A stretch of 64,000 nucleotides of DNA, taken from Brevipalpus yothersi. Its lineage: Eukaryota > Arthropoda > Arachnida > Trombidiformes > Tenuipalpidae. Below the pieces are notes generated by a model. That model was given only the letters and a program-made list of their open reading frames with translations. It made no database searches and was not told where the DNA came from. Made by a program: the position numbers and the translations under genes. Shown here piece by piece: positions 1 to 11,494 of this stretch (positions are counted from its first letter, which is position 1; every line of letters starts with the position of its first letter). The stretch spans positions 62,001 through 126,000 of the forward strand of contig QZCP01000077.1 in assembly GCA_003956705.1 (NCBI GenBank), written 5' to 3'.

Positions 1-2886
1 TGCGATTTGAGAATACTGATCAAGTCTAGTATGGTGGAAATAGAACAATAGCGAGCACGCACCAAAGACCTATCAGTGAAAAATGATATGGCAAGTAAAT
101 CTTTCAACCATGAACCAAGACCGGTACAATCATTTGTATCATCAGACATGAGTAGTCTGGAGCACGAAGAAGTAGAGTTGATGCTATTGGATGGTGGAGG
201 TAGAGGATAATTGCTTGGTGGAGGTGAGGTGGATGAATTGTAATCATCTTCCACCATTTTTTGCACAAGTCCAGTTTTAACCACCAATTGACAGAGATCA
301 ACATAAACTTGAATCATTTCGGTGCGAAGATTCAGTGTCAACGAAGAGATGGGCAATAGATTCAACATGATTTGAGCTCGATTTGGAGTGGTCAGAAAAT
401 GATTGAAACACTGATCCAGAAGATCAGCATTGTGCACTAGGCATTTTCTGGTAATTATGGTGAATAAATTGGTCACTTTGCTCACCATCTCATCAGTAAA
501 AGTGCATGGTTGATGATTCAAAGATGTATGCGATTGATAGCCACTGAGATGATTGTAAGCTGATCCATCGTTGTTGATTAGAACATCCATCGAATTTCTG
601 CTACTACTTTCACCGGTAGCAGTTCCATTGCTGGTTATACTTGTATCCTCATCTAAACGACTAGTGTTTTCACCCAAACATATACTATCAGTCTCTTCTT
701 TGATGTCTGATAAAGCATCTCTCTCTTTGCATGGTGTTTTGGACGTTTCTAATTGATTTGTCGGCTGGACCTTAGAGGCTATTTTACAACACAACCGAAT
801 ACCTAAATCAATCTCTTCTGGCTTGAGAGAGACTCCACTAAATTTGATCAAACAATCAAGTGTATAGATCAAGGCAGTCTGGAAACATTTTGTTGCCGTA
901 TCTGTCTCATATACATTCATGTCAACCATGAAATCCATCAGTGAAATTATTTCCATGACGGATGTACTTTGACTTCCAACTGGTTGGATATGATTGTCAA
1001 TGCAAGTGGAAATTGGTTTAGATTCAACTTGATGATTTACCATACCGTTTGATTGGACGAAAGTAGCACTACTATAACCGCTACTACTTTGGTTTTTTAA
1101 CTGAGATGGAAGAGAAGAGTATGAAGAATGACCCGATGGACAATAGGATGTCGAAGAGGAGGACAATGATTTGGTATCACTTGATTGATTCGAGGAGTGC
1201 AAGCTGTTTGTATCAGTGTTGCTTTTGTTGCAAGCATCTTCCAGTAGATCATAAAGACGTTGCCATAGGTAATCCATTTTCAAGTTGGTTAATAGTAGAT
1301 TACAAGTTCTCATCATGTCAGGTTCTACTTTTGCTTTTCTTATTTCCTTGAAAATGGATCTATTGTGATGAGAAATATAAGAATTTTGTAGGGCATAGAA
1401 ATAGAATGGGAGAAAAAATGAGGACAAGAAAATGGTGAAAAGAAGAGAAGTCAATGTAGGGGGAGGGGGAAAAGGTGATATATCAGAAAGAAAAGGAGAA
1501 AAAATGATGAGTAAACAACAAAACGATGATGAAGAATAACTAGGTACTCTGCACCTCACAAGATGACTATAATGTGAATCATTGTTATTTTATCGACAAA
1601 TTTTGGCTCAGTATCTAACTATCCATACAGGTTGTGTTACGTAAGTTTTCTCATCTCATTATTCTGATACTATTGTGATTAAATAGTTAGCTTTTACCTG
1701 ATAAATAAACACAACATGCATAGCTTTGTAGCTTCAAAATAGACAAAGGCGAAGCGAACATCATTAAAATGTTGGTTAATTCATTGAGGAATTCCAGGAA
1801 TTGATAAACTTTGACGTAATGTAGCCTGAGTCACTCAATTGAGATGGATCAAGTAGTGCTCGAAAAGCTATCGAACAAGTCAGATCGTTTTGATTTTTCT
1901 CATGAGCATAAGTTTTTCATGACTACAATGATAAGTCTCCAGACTTAACGTAGCTAAGTGAATGTAATCTATCTTAATCAAACTGATGAGAAAATTTTTA
2001 CTGTGGGTGCAGAGGTTAAAGTTTTGCTTGTACTCATGGTAATGCTTCTCGTTTTGGTTCATGGGCGAAAAAATTGTGGAGGTTGAGAATCTTACCGAAA
2101 AATATCAATGCATAGTGATTCCAAAATGGGTCTACTGATGTCTTCTATTCCAAGAAGACAAATTAATAGAGAGTAACACCATTTATCTCCAAGACTAGAC
2201 CAGGCATTAGGTATGGGAATAAGCTCAGTGGGACCCTGAATGAAATGAGTTGGAAAGACAAAAGGAAACAAAGATTTCCACTGATGAAAAGTGTGTATAC
2301 AATGGTGAGTGGGTGATGATGAGTGTATAAATTTTCAGTTATCCTTTTATTACTGAGAATGATCATGAGTAATAAATTTTGCTGTATAAAATTTTCAGAG
2401 GCCAATATGAGAAAGAAAAATTTAAAAGCCACATAGTGTATTGATCATGCTATCAAGGAACTTCATGAATCACCGTCCTCGTCATTTCATTTATCCTCAT
2501 TCACCTATTTCCGATGATTGTAAACGTCTTGTATTTCTCTCTTTCTCTCACCTCCCACTAAACTTGATCATTCGATACCAGAGAGAGTTAATGAACATTA
2601 GTGATTCCGCTAAATCATCCAGAGGAGAGAAAGGAAAAAATAGCAATGAACAATCGTAGTATGGAAGAGAAAGAGAGAAAGGAAAAGATAGAAAGAGAGA
2701 GAGAGAGAGAGAGAGAAACTGACAAACATAAGAGAAAAAGTTGCTAGCAGTTGTCAGTGTCAAATAGATACAAGTTTTTGAACCTGTTTCCAACATTTTT
2801 TTTTGGGCAAGAATTCACTTTCTCATCTGTCTGAATCGGCATGGGGAAAGAGAGAAGCATTCGAATGCTGATCATCATCTACTTTG

Positions 2887-2924
<38 letters not shown>

Positions 2925-4960
2925 AACTCATCTTACACCTTTCATCATCATGTATCTATCAGCATGGGACAACCAGATAGAGAACACTATTTGCCTTCAG
3001 CAATATTACTCTCTTTCAACCTACTCATTTCACACCCTTTTCTTTCTTTTTCAACGTGTCCCTGATAGTCCTTTTCCATTTGCTCATTCATATTTCATGA
3101 TGATACAGATAAAAGAAAGGAGGGGGTGGTTAAAAAATAGAAAAAAATTTGAAAATCACAGGAAAAAGTAAGTACAATTAATAGAAAGAGAAGTAGAGAG
3201 AACGAAAAGAAAAGAGGAAAATAATAATGAAAGTGATTCGGTGGATGAATGTATGCAAAGTATTTTGCATCAGAGTTAGGTATCAATATCAGAACAAGAA
3301 CACGCAAGCAGAAAGTCAAATGACAGGAAAATGAATTTGGAATGAATTCAAGCATTGAATGAAGATGGAATGAAGTGAGTATGTGATAAAGAATAGAATA
3401 AATGTCGATAATCGTCTTTTTGATTCGCAAAACACATGTGATAAGAATGGATTACTATTGTTTCTTTTTTTCTTCTGCTTCTTCTCCAGCAACAACAACA
3501 ACAACAACAACTAAAGTGAACATTAATTGTGGAAGTGTATTAAGAATAATTTGACTGTTAGAAGAAATGATGAAGAAACTGATAACGAGAGCCATGCTGA
3601 GATTAGCTCAAGTTCCTGATCCAATTCGTTTAGTTTGATTAGCTAGTTATCTTGATTAAGAGTATGTAAGTATATGAGAAAGAGAGAGAGAGAGATGAAA
3701 AACAGTCAACTCAACTTACCGCTAAACAATGGACCAAAGCTTGATAAACAAGGTCCTTAGAATAATTCATGAAGTAAAGTTCTCGACGTCGACGATTTCG
3801 ACTGCTACCACCACTAGACAGTGAGGTAGTCGATGTTGTTACGCTGGTAGTGGAGCTTGAGGAGGCGGATGTGGAACTTTTCTTCGAATCACTTATCATG
3901 CTTCGTAATGCACTACTATTCGCAATATAGCTCTGACCATTTGAATCCAGGCCAAATAGCCATGCATCTAAGCGACGATTGAGCGAGATATCACGTCGAA
4001 GTAGCACAGTGACAGCAGCAGTTGTGACACTGATCATATCAGACTGAGCAATCTGCCGATTATGGGTAGGAAAACAGTCTAAAAGTAAATCTAACACAGC
4101 ACGTTGAACGAGCACATTTTGGTCTAACAAGGATGCACATAAGCCGTTGATAAATGTGGTCGAATTGCTGCCCATTATGTATGATTGATCTTCTAAACTT
4201 TTCTTTTTCACAAAATGAGAGAGAACAAATGATACAGCTGGAAGTCGTATGGATGGATCTATCAGAACACATCTCCACAGTGAACCATAAAAGTAGTCTC
4301 TACCAATACCATCACAAACTTTTTTCAATAGTACATCGGTGGTGATGTGATGATCAGAGCCTTCTTCCAGGCCAGGAAGAACGGCAATTAAAAATCCATC
4401 TAATGCTGGCTTCAATTTATCGCCTAAACTCGAAAAATGATTCTCATATATTTTCAAAAGCTCTGGCTTAACATTGATGGCAGCTTGACTGAGCAGCGGA
4501 AATAAACCATTACTATAAACACTTAACTCTTGCACTAGGCGATCGGGTCCAATCATGCGAAATATGAGATCATATGCTTCCAAAGCTTTCAAGTGTACAC
4601 CACTTGGTAATTCTGGATGCATACATTGGGCTAATCGTTGACCAACCAATAGACGTGATGGTATAAATCCACTTTTGGCATTACTTTCCAAAACCTGGCA
4701 AAGGTGAAAGGAAAGGTAAAGAGAAAGGTAAAGAGAAAGGTGAAGAAATTGATCATGAAACTCATTCTTGTTATTCTCTCTCTCTCTAACTCTTCTTACC
4801 CATCAAACCCAATTCAATTACAATCCATGTATTCATCATTACTCACCTTTAGCAATCTGGACAAAGCATAAACAAGATCAGGCCAACGAGTGGTACCTTC
4901 AAAGGCTTTTAATGCCTTCTCCACTTGCTGGACATACCGAGAATCACCGGAGGCCAGCAT
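1..4960 (-). CDS. DOP1: DOP1 (dopey) homologue, N-terminal part; 3' end beyond window
   Basis: Dopey proteins are large peripheral scaffolds at endosome/Golgi membranes that work with the MON2 family in recycling traffic. Read on the minus strand: exon 1 4960-4847 (38 codons from ATG), exon 2 4694-3720 (325 codons), exon 3 2235-2096, exon 4 from 1359 to the window edge, still open. Phases close at every junction. Exon 1 shows the conserved start of the dopey N-terminal domain, with VEKALKAFE. Exon 2 carries the helical repeats, including LWRCVLIDPSIRLPAVSFVL. Exon 3 has a PILESLCIDIFR block typical of the family. Exon 4 continues through CNLLLTNLKMDYLW, a Ser-rich low-complexity stretch, and a region ending near WLKDLLAISFFTDRS. 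The C-terminal half lies outside the window. The intron joining exons 3 and 4 (2095-1360) is long; I found no exon inside it that keeps frame. Family assignment is from recognition and was not searched. Confidence 0.9.
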
Positions 4961-5562
4961 TATTCTCCTTTAATCAGAAGAATAGTAGGTTCAAAGATCA
5001 CAGTTAGAAGAGGTGAAAATTAAATATACACACACACACACAAATCAAAGAATATTCACAATTATTTTCCCAGCAGAATTACTTTATTAAATAAAATGTA
5101 CACATATATATATAATCGATGACTAAGCGAGAGATAATCCCGATCCAGTCATGTTATTGTGGTTACTTCAACAATCACTCTTCTTCTTCATCCACTTTGT
5201 ATTCACTTTATCAATACGAAAAAGGTTTTCTGATGTTTAAAAATCTTGTCACTAAAAGACTTTCACAAAGTAAACGAATTATGTATGTTTACTCCGCTTG
5301 ATGACACTAGTAGTTTTGTTGGCAAAATTATGCTTCCATCTGTGGGTTTGTAGTGTTGATGAAAAAGTTTTCATCAAAATGAAAAAAATTGGCCCTCTTC
5401 ACAAAGTTTGTGACACAAATTTGACCTCAAATCGATCAAAAGTTTTGATTGAAAAATTTTCAATAAAAACCTCGTGGTCTTGGAATATTCGGTAAATTTG
5501 TGATTGTTGTTGGTGATCTGTGGAAGAAACTTATATTTTTGCTACCATTTTTGAACCTTTGC
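4961..5562. promoter_or_regulatory. Divergent intergenic region between DOP1 and the OPRT gene
   Basis: About 600 bases separate the DOP1 start codon (minus) from the OPRT start codon (plus), so both promoters and 5' UTRs must lie here. A short (CA)n run is at about 5029-5041, followed by an AT-rich stretch with TATATATA near 5105. Short open frames at 5119-5301 and 5298-5495 look random. No core promoter element can be assigned with confidence. Confidence 0.4.
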
Positions 5563-6232
5563 ATGACGATGGAAGGAATGAAAATTACTAATCGAATTTT
5601 GGAAAGTGAGTCAAAGGACAACAGGGATCGATTGATAGATATGCTATTTGAAAAGGGTAAAGTTAAGAAGGGTAATTTTACTCTAAAATCTGGTCAAGTT
5701 TCACCACTTTATATCAATTTAAGAGAACTCACAGGACAATCTGAGCTATTTGACATGATAATCGCTGAATTCATGCGACTTTTGGATGGGATTGAATTCG
5801 ATATTGTTTGTGGGGTTCCGATTGGTGGAGTGCAATTTTCACGTGTAAGTTGTCAGCAAAATTGCAAAAATAAACCATGTCTCATGATGAAAATTTTCTA
5901 ATCAAGCTTCTTTTTGTATCCAGTCTTTGTCCTATTATTTTTGTAAAGATCATATCTATCCTCGAGAGGCTGCTAAGAATTATGGCACTAAGCAACAGAT
6001 CGATGGTGAATTTAAATCTGGACAGAAAGTTCTTCTGGTCGAAGATGTGGTTACCACTGGTGGAAGTATCATTAAACTGGTTGATATTCTCCGTAATAAC
6101 GGATTGATTGTTGAGGACGTTCTGGTCTTCGTAGATAGAGAGCAGCAAGGAAAGGAATCTCTGGAAAAACATGGCCTGAGAATGAGATCAGTTTTCAAAT
6201 TGTCAGATTTTCTAACTCGATCGATGAAATGA
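5563..6232 (+). CDS. UMPS: Orotate phosphoribosyltransferase, stand-alone (no OMP decarboxylase domain)
   Basis: Orotate phosphoribosyltransferase joins orotate to PRPP to make OMP in de novo UMP synthesis. Exon 1 5563-5844 and exon 2 5924-6232 join in phase and give 196 residues. The PRPP-binding signature VLLVEDVVTTGGS is clear at about residues 131-143. The fold also shows FTLKSGQVSPLYINLREL and CGVPIGG, as in UMP synthase N-terminal halves. The PRPP-phosphate loop reads PREAAKNYGTK where animal enzymes usually have an RK pair, so one Lys is Glu here. In animals this domain is normally fused to OMP decarboxylase of roughly 200 further residues. Here translation stops in LTRSMK and I see no downstream decarboxylase exon before 7150. 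The start codon is uncertain: ATGs at 5563, 5569 and 5578 are in frame, and the frame is open upstream to 5500. An AATAAA signal lies near 6513. Confidence 0.85.
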
Positions 6233-7150
6233 TGGATTGCTATGATCAGTGATTGGTCAATTTTGACTAATCTCATCAAATCAAAGTACATCAGCTCATG
6301 GGTGTAAGTGAATTTTGGAATAGAATAGCGATAATTGACGATTAAATGAACTGTTTTCAAAAAAGGTGCTATTTAATCAGATGGTGTTCACTGATGATAA
6401 ATTTTCTCAGTTACGAGTTTTTTCCGGATAGTCATAAGCTTGAGTTCATTATCTATTATATCTATTATTTATGCTTAGCTCGAGCCGAATATGAATTTTT
6501 TACTCCAATGTTGAATAAAATCTAAATTTTGATGAAGGTGCACACAAAAAACCTCAGTTGTTGAATTTGGAAATCTTTCTTGTGAAATTTCAACAGTTTT
6601 CTCAATTAAATTAAATTAAATCAAAATCAATGACAAATTATATTTACATTTGGCTAGAAAAAATTGGGTTGAGTCTCATCGTTGATAAAACGATATCACG
6701 ACAGCAGGCTGATTGAGCCCTAACCGTTAATTGTTAATCAGACTTTTTTGGAGAGATATGATCGTCAAAAACTATCGAATAGTTCTATTTCCTGGGCAAA
6801 AATTACCAGCATTCAACTCAATTTTATCCTGACGTGAAACTTTCGGCCCAGCCTGTAAATCTCTCGAAAAAAATGACAGAGATGGTGAGAAAAAAAGCAA
6901 CAAAAAATTTCTTTTCTTACTCACAATTCACATACAGACTTAGGATTTACCTCGAACTGGACTTTATTTCAAGCTAAGTTATTTCAAGATCAATGAAATA
7001 CATGTTTTCGAGGTAAGTAATCAGCAGTAAAGATAACCACACCCGATTTGAGTGGCTCGAGAGTGCCAAAGTAGGGGAGCTGCATTGATGACTGAATATC
7101 TCTCAAATGATGATGATGTAATATTGTTTCTCATTTGTTTTTGAAACAAA
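6233..7150. other. Intergenic, no gene seen
   Basis: The stretch is AT-rich with stop codons in all frames. It holds a probable poly(A) signal for the OPRT gene near 6513 and the presumed promoter of the next gene. No decarboxylase-like exon, repeat or RNA gene was recognised. Confidence 0.5.
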
Positions 7151-8341
7151 ATGGTGATCATGTTTTGCTTGAAAATGAGTTTTTTGACTAGATTGGCCAT
7201 ATTTTCCAACATAATTCATCACATTTTATCCTCACCAATCTTCACCGGCAATTGTGGATCATTCGGTGAATGTGTTAACTTTCAAGTTTTGGAAGCGCAA
7301 AATCCAATCACAAAATCATCATACAATTTAGTTTCGAATGTTTCCAATGATACACTGGAGTTTTTAATTCTTTCAAACTTCAACAATTCTACGCTGGCTG
7401 CTGAAAAATATTTGTGTTCATGTAGTGAAAGTATAAACTATGATGGAAAACCATTTTTTGAACCAAATTTTGGGATAATTTTTAAACTCATAACTAACCA
7501 CTCAACCAATGGCCATGAAGTTGATGGTCATCATTCAAATTGTAGTTCGACTTCTTTCAGCCTCACACACTACGAATTAAGTTTTCCAATTAGTACCACT
7601 GAAGACTCGTCTCATCATCATGTACCCCAAAAAAATTTAAATGGAACTTTCTCATCTCACATACTACTTCAACCTCACCACTTAACACATGATGAGATGA
7701 TGATGTCGTCGATTGAAGTGACACTAATTTCATCCGATGATGGACTGAACGGAATCGATTCTCCTCTCATATTTTTGCAACTGAAATCCAAAGAGGTGAG
7801 CACAAATTCTCCAAATTTTGGATAATCAAATGAAGAAAAATAAATGGCTTGTTTCTTCTGTTCACAGAAAATTTATCACATCACTCCAGAGACAATACTT
7901 CGACACGTCGAGAAAGCAGTAAATCATAACGGATTTATGGGAGATCATGATGTAAAAACAAAAAATGAGCACAACAAAAGTGTGATTGAAAGTCACTTCC
8001 GTTGTACAAACAAGAACACACTCATCAAAAAGATATTGATCCCCATAAGAGAAATAATCAAGGACACCGATGTCAGATATATGGAAAAAAATCCGATTTC
8101 GAGAAGACTTATTAGGGCATCCTTGAGGGCTGAAAATGGCAAAGTTTCAGAATCTCATGGACTGGACACCAAATGGAAATGGGCAATAGGTATTGGTGTT
8201 TCGATTGTCGCTATTGTGATTCTTGGTCTACTATTTTATTGGTGCTACATTGCTATTCGCGAAAAACTGAAATCTCGTCGATTTTTGCTCAGTGTTGGCT
8301 GGGTATATATTAGGCACAGATTGAGCTGGGGTAAAAAATGA
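7151..8341 (+). CDS. Divergent GLMP-like type I membrane glycoprotein (tentative)
   Basis: Exon 1 7151-7795 and exon 2 7868-8341 join in phase 0 and give 372 residues; the intron is 72 bases. The N-terminus is hydrophobic (signal peptide from one of several ATGs at 7151, 7160 or 7175). The lumenal part holds many N-X-S/T sequons, among them NVS, NDT, NNS, NHS, NCS and NGT. A single transmembrane segment (WAIGIGVSIVAIVILGLLFY) is at about residues 325-345, followed by a short basic tail. The intron falls after ...LQLKSKE, at the same place and phase as in the two clear GLMP paralogues, which read ...FQLKDEE. Overall architecture also matches. Sequence similarity otherwise is weak, so family membership is inferred from gene structure and topology. 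The adjacent clear GLMP gene begins less than 300 bases downstream on the same strand. Confidence 0.5.
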
Positions 8342-8633
8342 TACTCCAATTTTCATTCACTTGATACCATATTAGGAGGGATCATGACACAGAATCATGA
8401 GTAAATATTGGATAAGAAGATGAACACCCATCAATTATTAATACTCACTGTTTAATAATGTTTTTCCAGATGTATCGAGGATGTTGATAATCTTTATCAT
8501 ACGTGAGCCGCTTTTGATAAAACGCCTCCAAACACAAATAAAATCTTTTTACATCTGCAATTGAATCTTCGATCACAATTTAATTCCATCAAAATTTTCA
8601 AATGTGACAGTTTTTCCTTGAGATTCCCTTAAG
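8342..8633 (+). promoter_or_regulatory. 5' flank of GLMP paralogue 1, shared with paralogue 2
   Basis: This short interval contains the poly(A) region of the upstream gene and the promoter of the GLMP gene at 8634. Part of it (about 8390-8435, with GAATCATGAGTAAAT and GATGAACACCCAT) recurs in inverted orientation at about 12968-13010, just upstream of the minus-strand GLMP gene. The duplication therefore included upstream sequence. Confidence 0.5.
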
Positions 8634-9867
8634 ATGTATCTTCCAAATAGTTCATTAATTTTGATTGTTCTCTTAGTTTTGCCCAGCTTCACTCATTGTC
8701 TTCGGACCATTCGAACATATCTAAATCCAGGTTGTAAAGAGGACTACAATTGTAAAAACAATATCAATATTGTTAACCTTATCCATTCAACTTCTCGAGA
8801 TGATGATCTAACCTTAAATTTTCTATCGACCACTGTGCAAAGATATCCTCAATTTCTGATTGTACCGAGCAAACAAGTGACCATCAATTGGGATAATCTT
8901 ATAACGAATTACAAAATGGAAACTCTCTCCTTAACCGAAGCGCCAGAGAATGCAATAAGTATTGTGATCGAAGAGTGGCCTGTTCCAAAAAATTTCGAGA
9001 GAGGAAGTATAAGATGGACTAAATTGGTAACGAATTGTGATACTCAAGAGTGTGAAACTGAGACGGAAGGTTTTTTTGGTGATCGAAGAAGTATTATAAT
9101 CAAAACTCATATCAGTTCTGTAGAATTCAGTGCTAATAATCTACAGATTGGTCCTGATACTATGCTCATCGAAATTGTCATGAATAATTTCACTCGCTTA
9201 GAAATAAGTAAAAGTGAATTCAAACTATCTCTATACAATTTTGCTCGAGAACAAATCAAACTAGATCGTGTTGATGAATACGAGCGTTTCCAATTGAAAG
9301 ATGAGGAGGTGAGTGGCTCAAAAAACTATCAGAAAAAATAAGAAAAATAATTCAGTTATCTCATTTTAGGAGAATTTCTTCTCAAATTCATCATTTTTCC
9401 AATGGATGACCACAGCTTCTGCGGTCAAAGATGGTGACGAGGTCAAAAAAATACATCTACATGATGCTGACATTGGAATGTCAAGTGAGAAATTTTATCA
9501 TCGACTTGCATGTGCAATTTTCAGCGAATGCAAAGCTTTGCGTACAATGAGAATTTCGTTTGATGATCCTGATACAGATGTAACTTTTCAAGATGAGGAG
9601 TATGACTCAGTTTCCTGGTCATTTGTGATTGGCCTGGGACAACCACCACAAGTTTCATTTCATCAACCTCCATCTTCTCCATTGATTAGTCGTTCTACCT
9701 TAATTGGTTTGAGTGGAGCAGCTCTTTTCGTTATCATTGTAGCTTTGATTATCGGTGGTATAATTATTGTTCAACGGAGAGGATCATTCGGAGTCTCTGA
9801 TGTTTCTTACAAATACATTGTTTCAAGATCCTCTCTATTAGCAGATCCAAAGAGTGAAGATGCTTGA
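8634..9867 (+). CDS. GLMP: Glycosylated lysosomal membrane protein (GLMP/NCU-G1 family), paralogue 1
   Basis: GLMP is a heavily glycosylated type I lysosomal membrane protein that partners the transporter MFSD1. Exon 1 8634-9308 (225 codons) and exon 2 9370-9867 (165 codons plus stop) join in phase 0 to give 390 residues, close to the roughly 400 of vertebrate GLMP. Seen: signal peptide (residues 1-22), an early Cys pair in the NPGCKEDYNC region, VTINWDNL matching the family VNWTRLL block, YERFQLKDEE, SVSWSFVIGLGQPP (family: YLSWSMLLGVGFPP), one transmembrane helix rich in Gly/Ile at about residues 330-355, and a short tail with a final tyrosine motif (VSYKYI) that could act in lysosomal sorting. 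It faces its paralogue at 12760-11495 tail to tail. Family call is by recognition of these blocks. Confidence 0.82.
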
Positions 9868-11494
9868 AGTAGGATAGCCTACTGGTTTCAAATATTAGAT
9901 ATATTTTTGCTTACTGTAAGAATTACCCACTCAGTAAGACAGTACAAAACTTAAACATCATTTTTCTTAGCTCTGGGAAAATTTTTCAACAGATTATTGA
10001 TATTTAATCAGATGAATTTTGAAATCATCAAAAATTGAAGCCAACAGAATATTCATCCTATCCCTCTCTGTCGAGCAGTTTTTCAATTGCAGACTCAATT
10101 AAGCCTCGTTTGAAAATGAGCTTTCATCAATTAACAATTATCAATTATCAATTATCGATGGTCCAGGATATACACTATGTACATGTAAAAAGAATGAAAT
10201 ATGGAAAAGAAAGTTCACGATTTTTTGTATTTACCTTTTTCAGTGATTTTATTCACTAGAAGATCATTATAAGAGATACTGAGATAGAGAATTTATGAGA
10301 TAAGATGTATTATTATGTGAATATCCTAGAGAACACCAAATAGCAGTCAAATTATGGTTCATTTCTTTTTGCCAATGGTAGCTGAGAGCTATGCTATTAC
10401 CTATTGGAGAAAAATGATTGGAATCCGGACACTAGCAAAATTATGAGAGTGAAAGAATTTTCGTTCCTCAATCAGAAATTCAAAATCATCAAATAGGCGA
10501 GCCAGTACTATCAAACACTTTGTCGCAAAAACAAAGTATTCCTCACACACACAATCTATCTGTTCTCAATCCAACAATCTGCCCCCACTTTTCCATAAGA
10601 CCAGTAGAGTTTGAGATTATGTACAGACTAATTACCAATTATTTCAATGTCATCGCTAACTAAATATTGAATCTCACCAAAATGAACAACAGGAAACGAT
10701 GCACGCACGATGTCCACTCAAGTAAGTGGACATTTGTCCAGATATAATACTCCTAACCTTGCTCTCTTGACTTACCTATCAGTTCAATTATACAGAGTAA
10801 ATATATGGAAGAAATAAACATGCAAAGTATAATTAGGATGCTTGAAATCGATCCATGATGATCTGTACTATTGAAGAAGAAAGCAGAAACACATGTAATA
10901 ACAGAGTATTTGTCAATACAATCGTGGAGTAAAAGAAATTGAGAGGATTCGTACTGATCGTACTCAGTACGGTTTCAACTAGTTCAATATCAAAGTTATC
11001 GAAAGTGAAAATCGAACAGCTCCTAATATTCAGGTCTCAAGGTTTGCTGGTAATATTTTGATGAATGTTCAGGCTTCTACAAACTTTTTGTTCGAAAGAA
11101 TCTTCCAAACTCATTCTCTGGTCAAGGGGTTCGACTTTCAAATTAAATAGCCTCAGATTTTAATCATTGTTTTGAATTTTGCAAATATTTTATTCTGTTC
11201 CATGGCTCTATAAAATATCAATGAACATTTAGGCGAGCATTAGATCTTGGCAATCACTTTTATTCGAATAAGATCATTCAAATAGTACCTGAATTCTGTG
11301 TGATTTAAGAAAATACAACAATTAACTGATTATAATCAACAAGAAGGAAATGAATTGAAATGGTTTCGATGCACATATACAAATTCATTATCATATTTGA
11401 TTTTTTTAACGTGAGAATCCCAAGTTGATGATAGAAAATGATGACTTAAAACTGACATTATGATTGTTAGGCAGAAGGTGAAACAAAGAATTTC
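9868..11494. repeat. Intergenic region made of three fragments collinear with the MAK-type kinase locus
   Basis: No gene. Three consecutive fragments match, in the same order and strand, non-coding DNA around and inside the kinase gene: about 9985-10610 with 48983-49600 (5' flank), about 10620-10955 with 50880-51208 (intron 2), and about 10965-11165 with 53030-53240 (intron 3). The pieces that carry kinase exons are all missing. The middle fragment has a perfect short hairpin (TGTCCACT...AGTGGACA near 10711) kept in both copies. It is either a decayed segmental duplicate or a set of dispersed elements that happen to be in the same order. Confidence 0.7.

Noticed and set aside
1684..1832. Extra DOP1 exon between exons 3 and 4
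   Set aside because: Its acceptor phase fits exon 3, but its donor would put exon 4 out of frame with an immediate stop, and the sequence does not match dopey.
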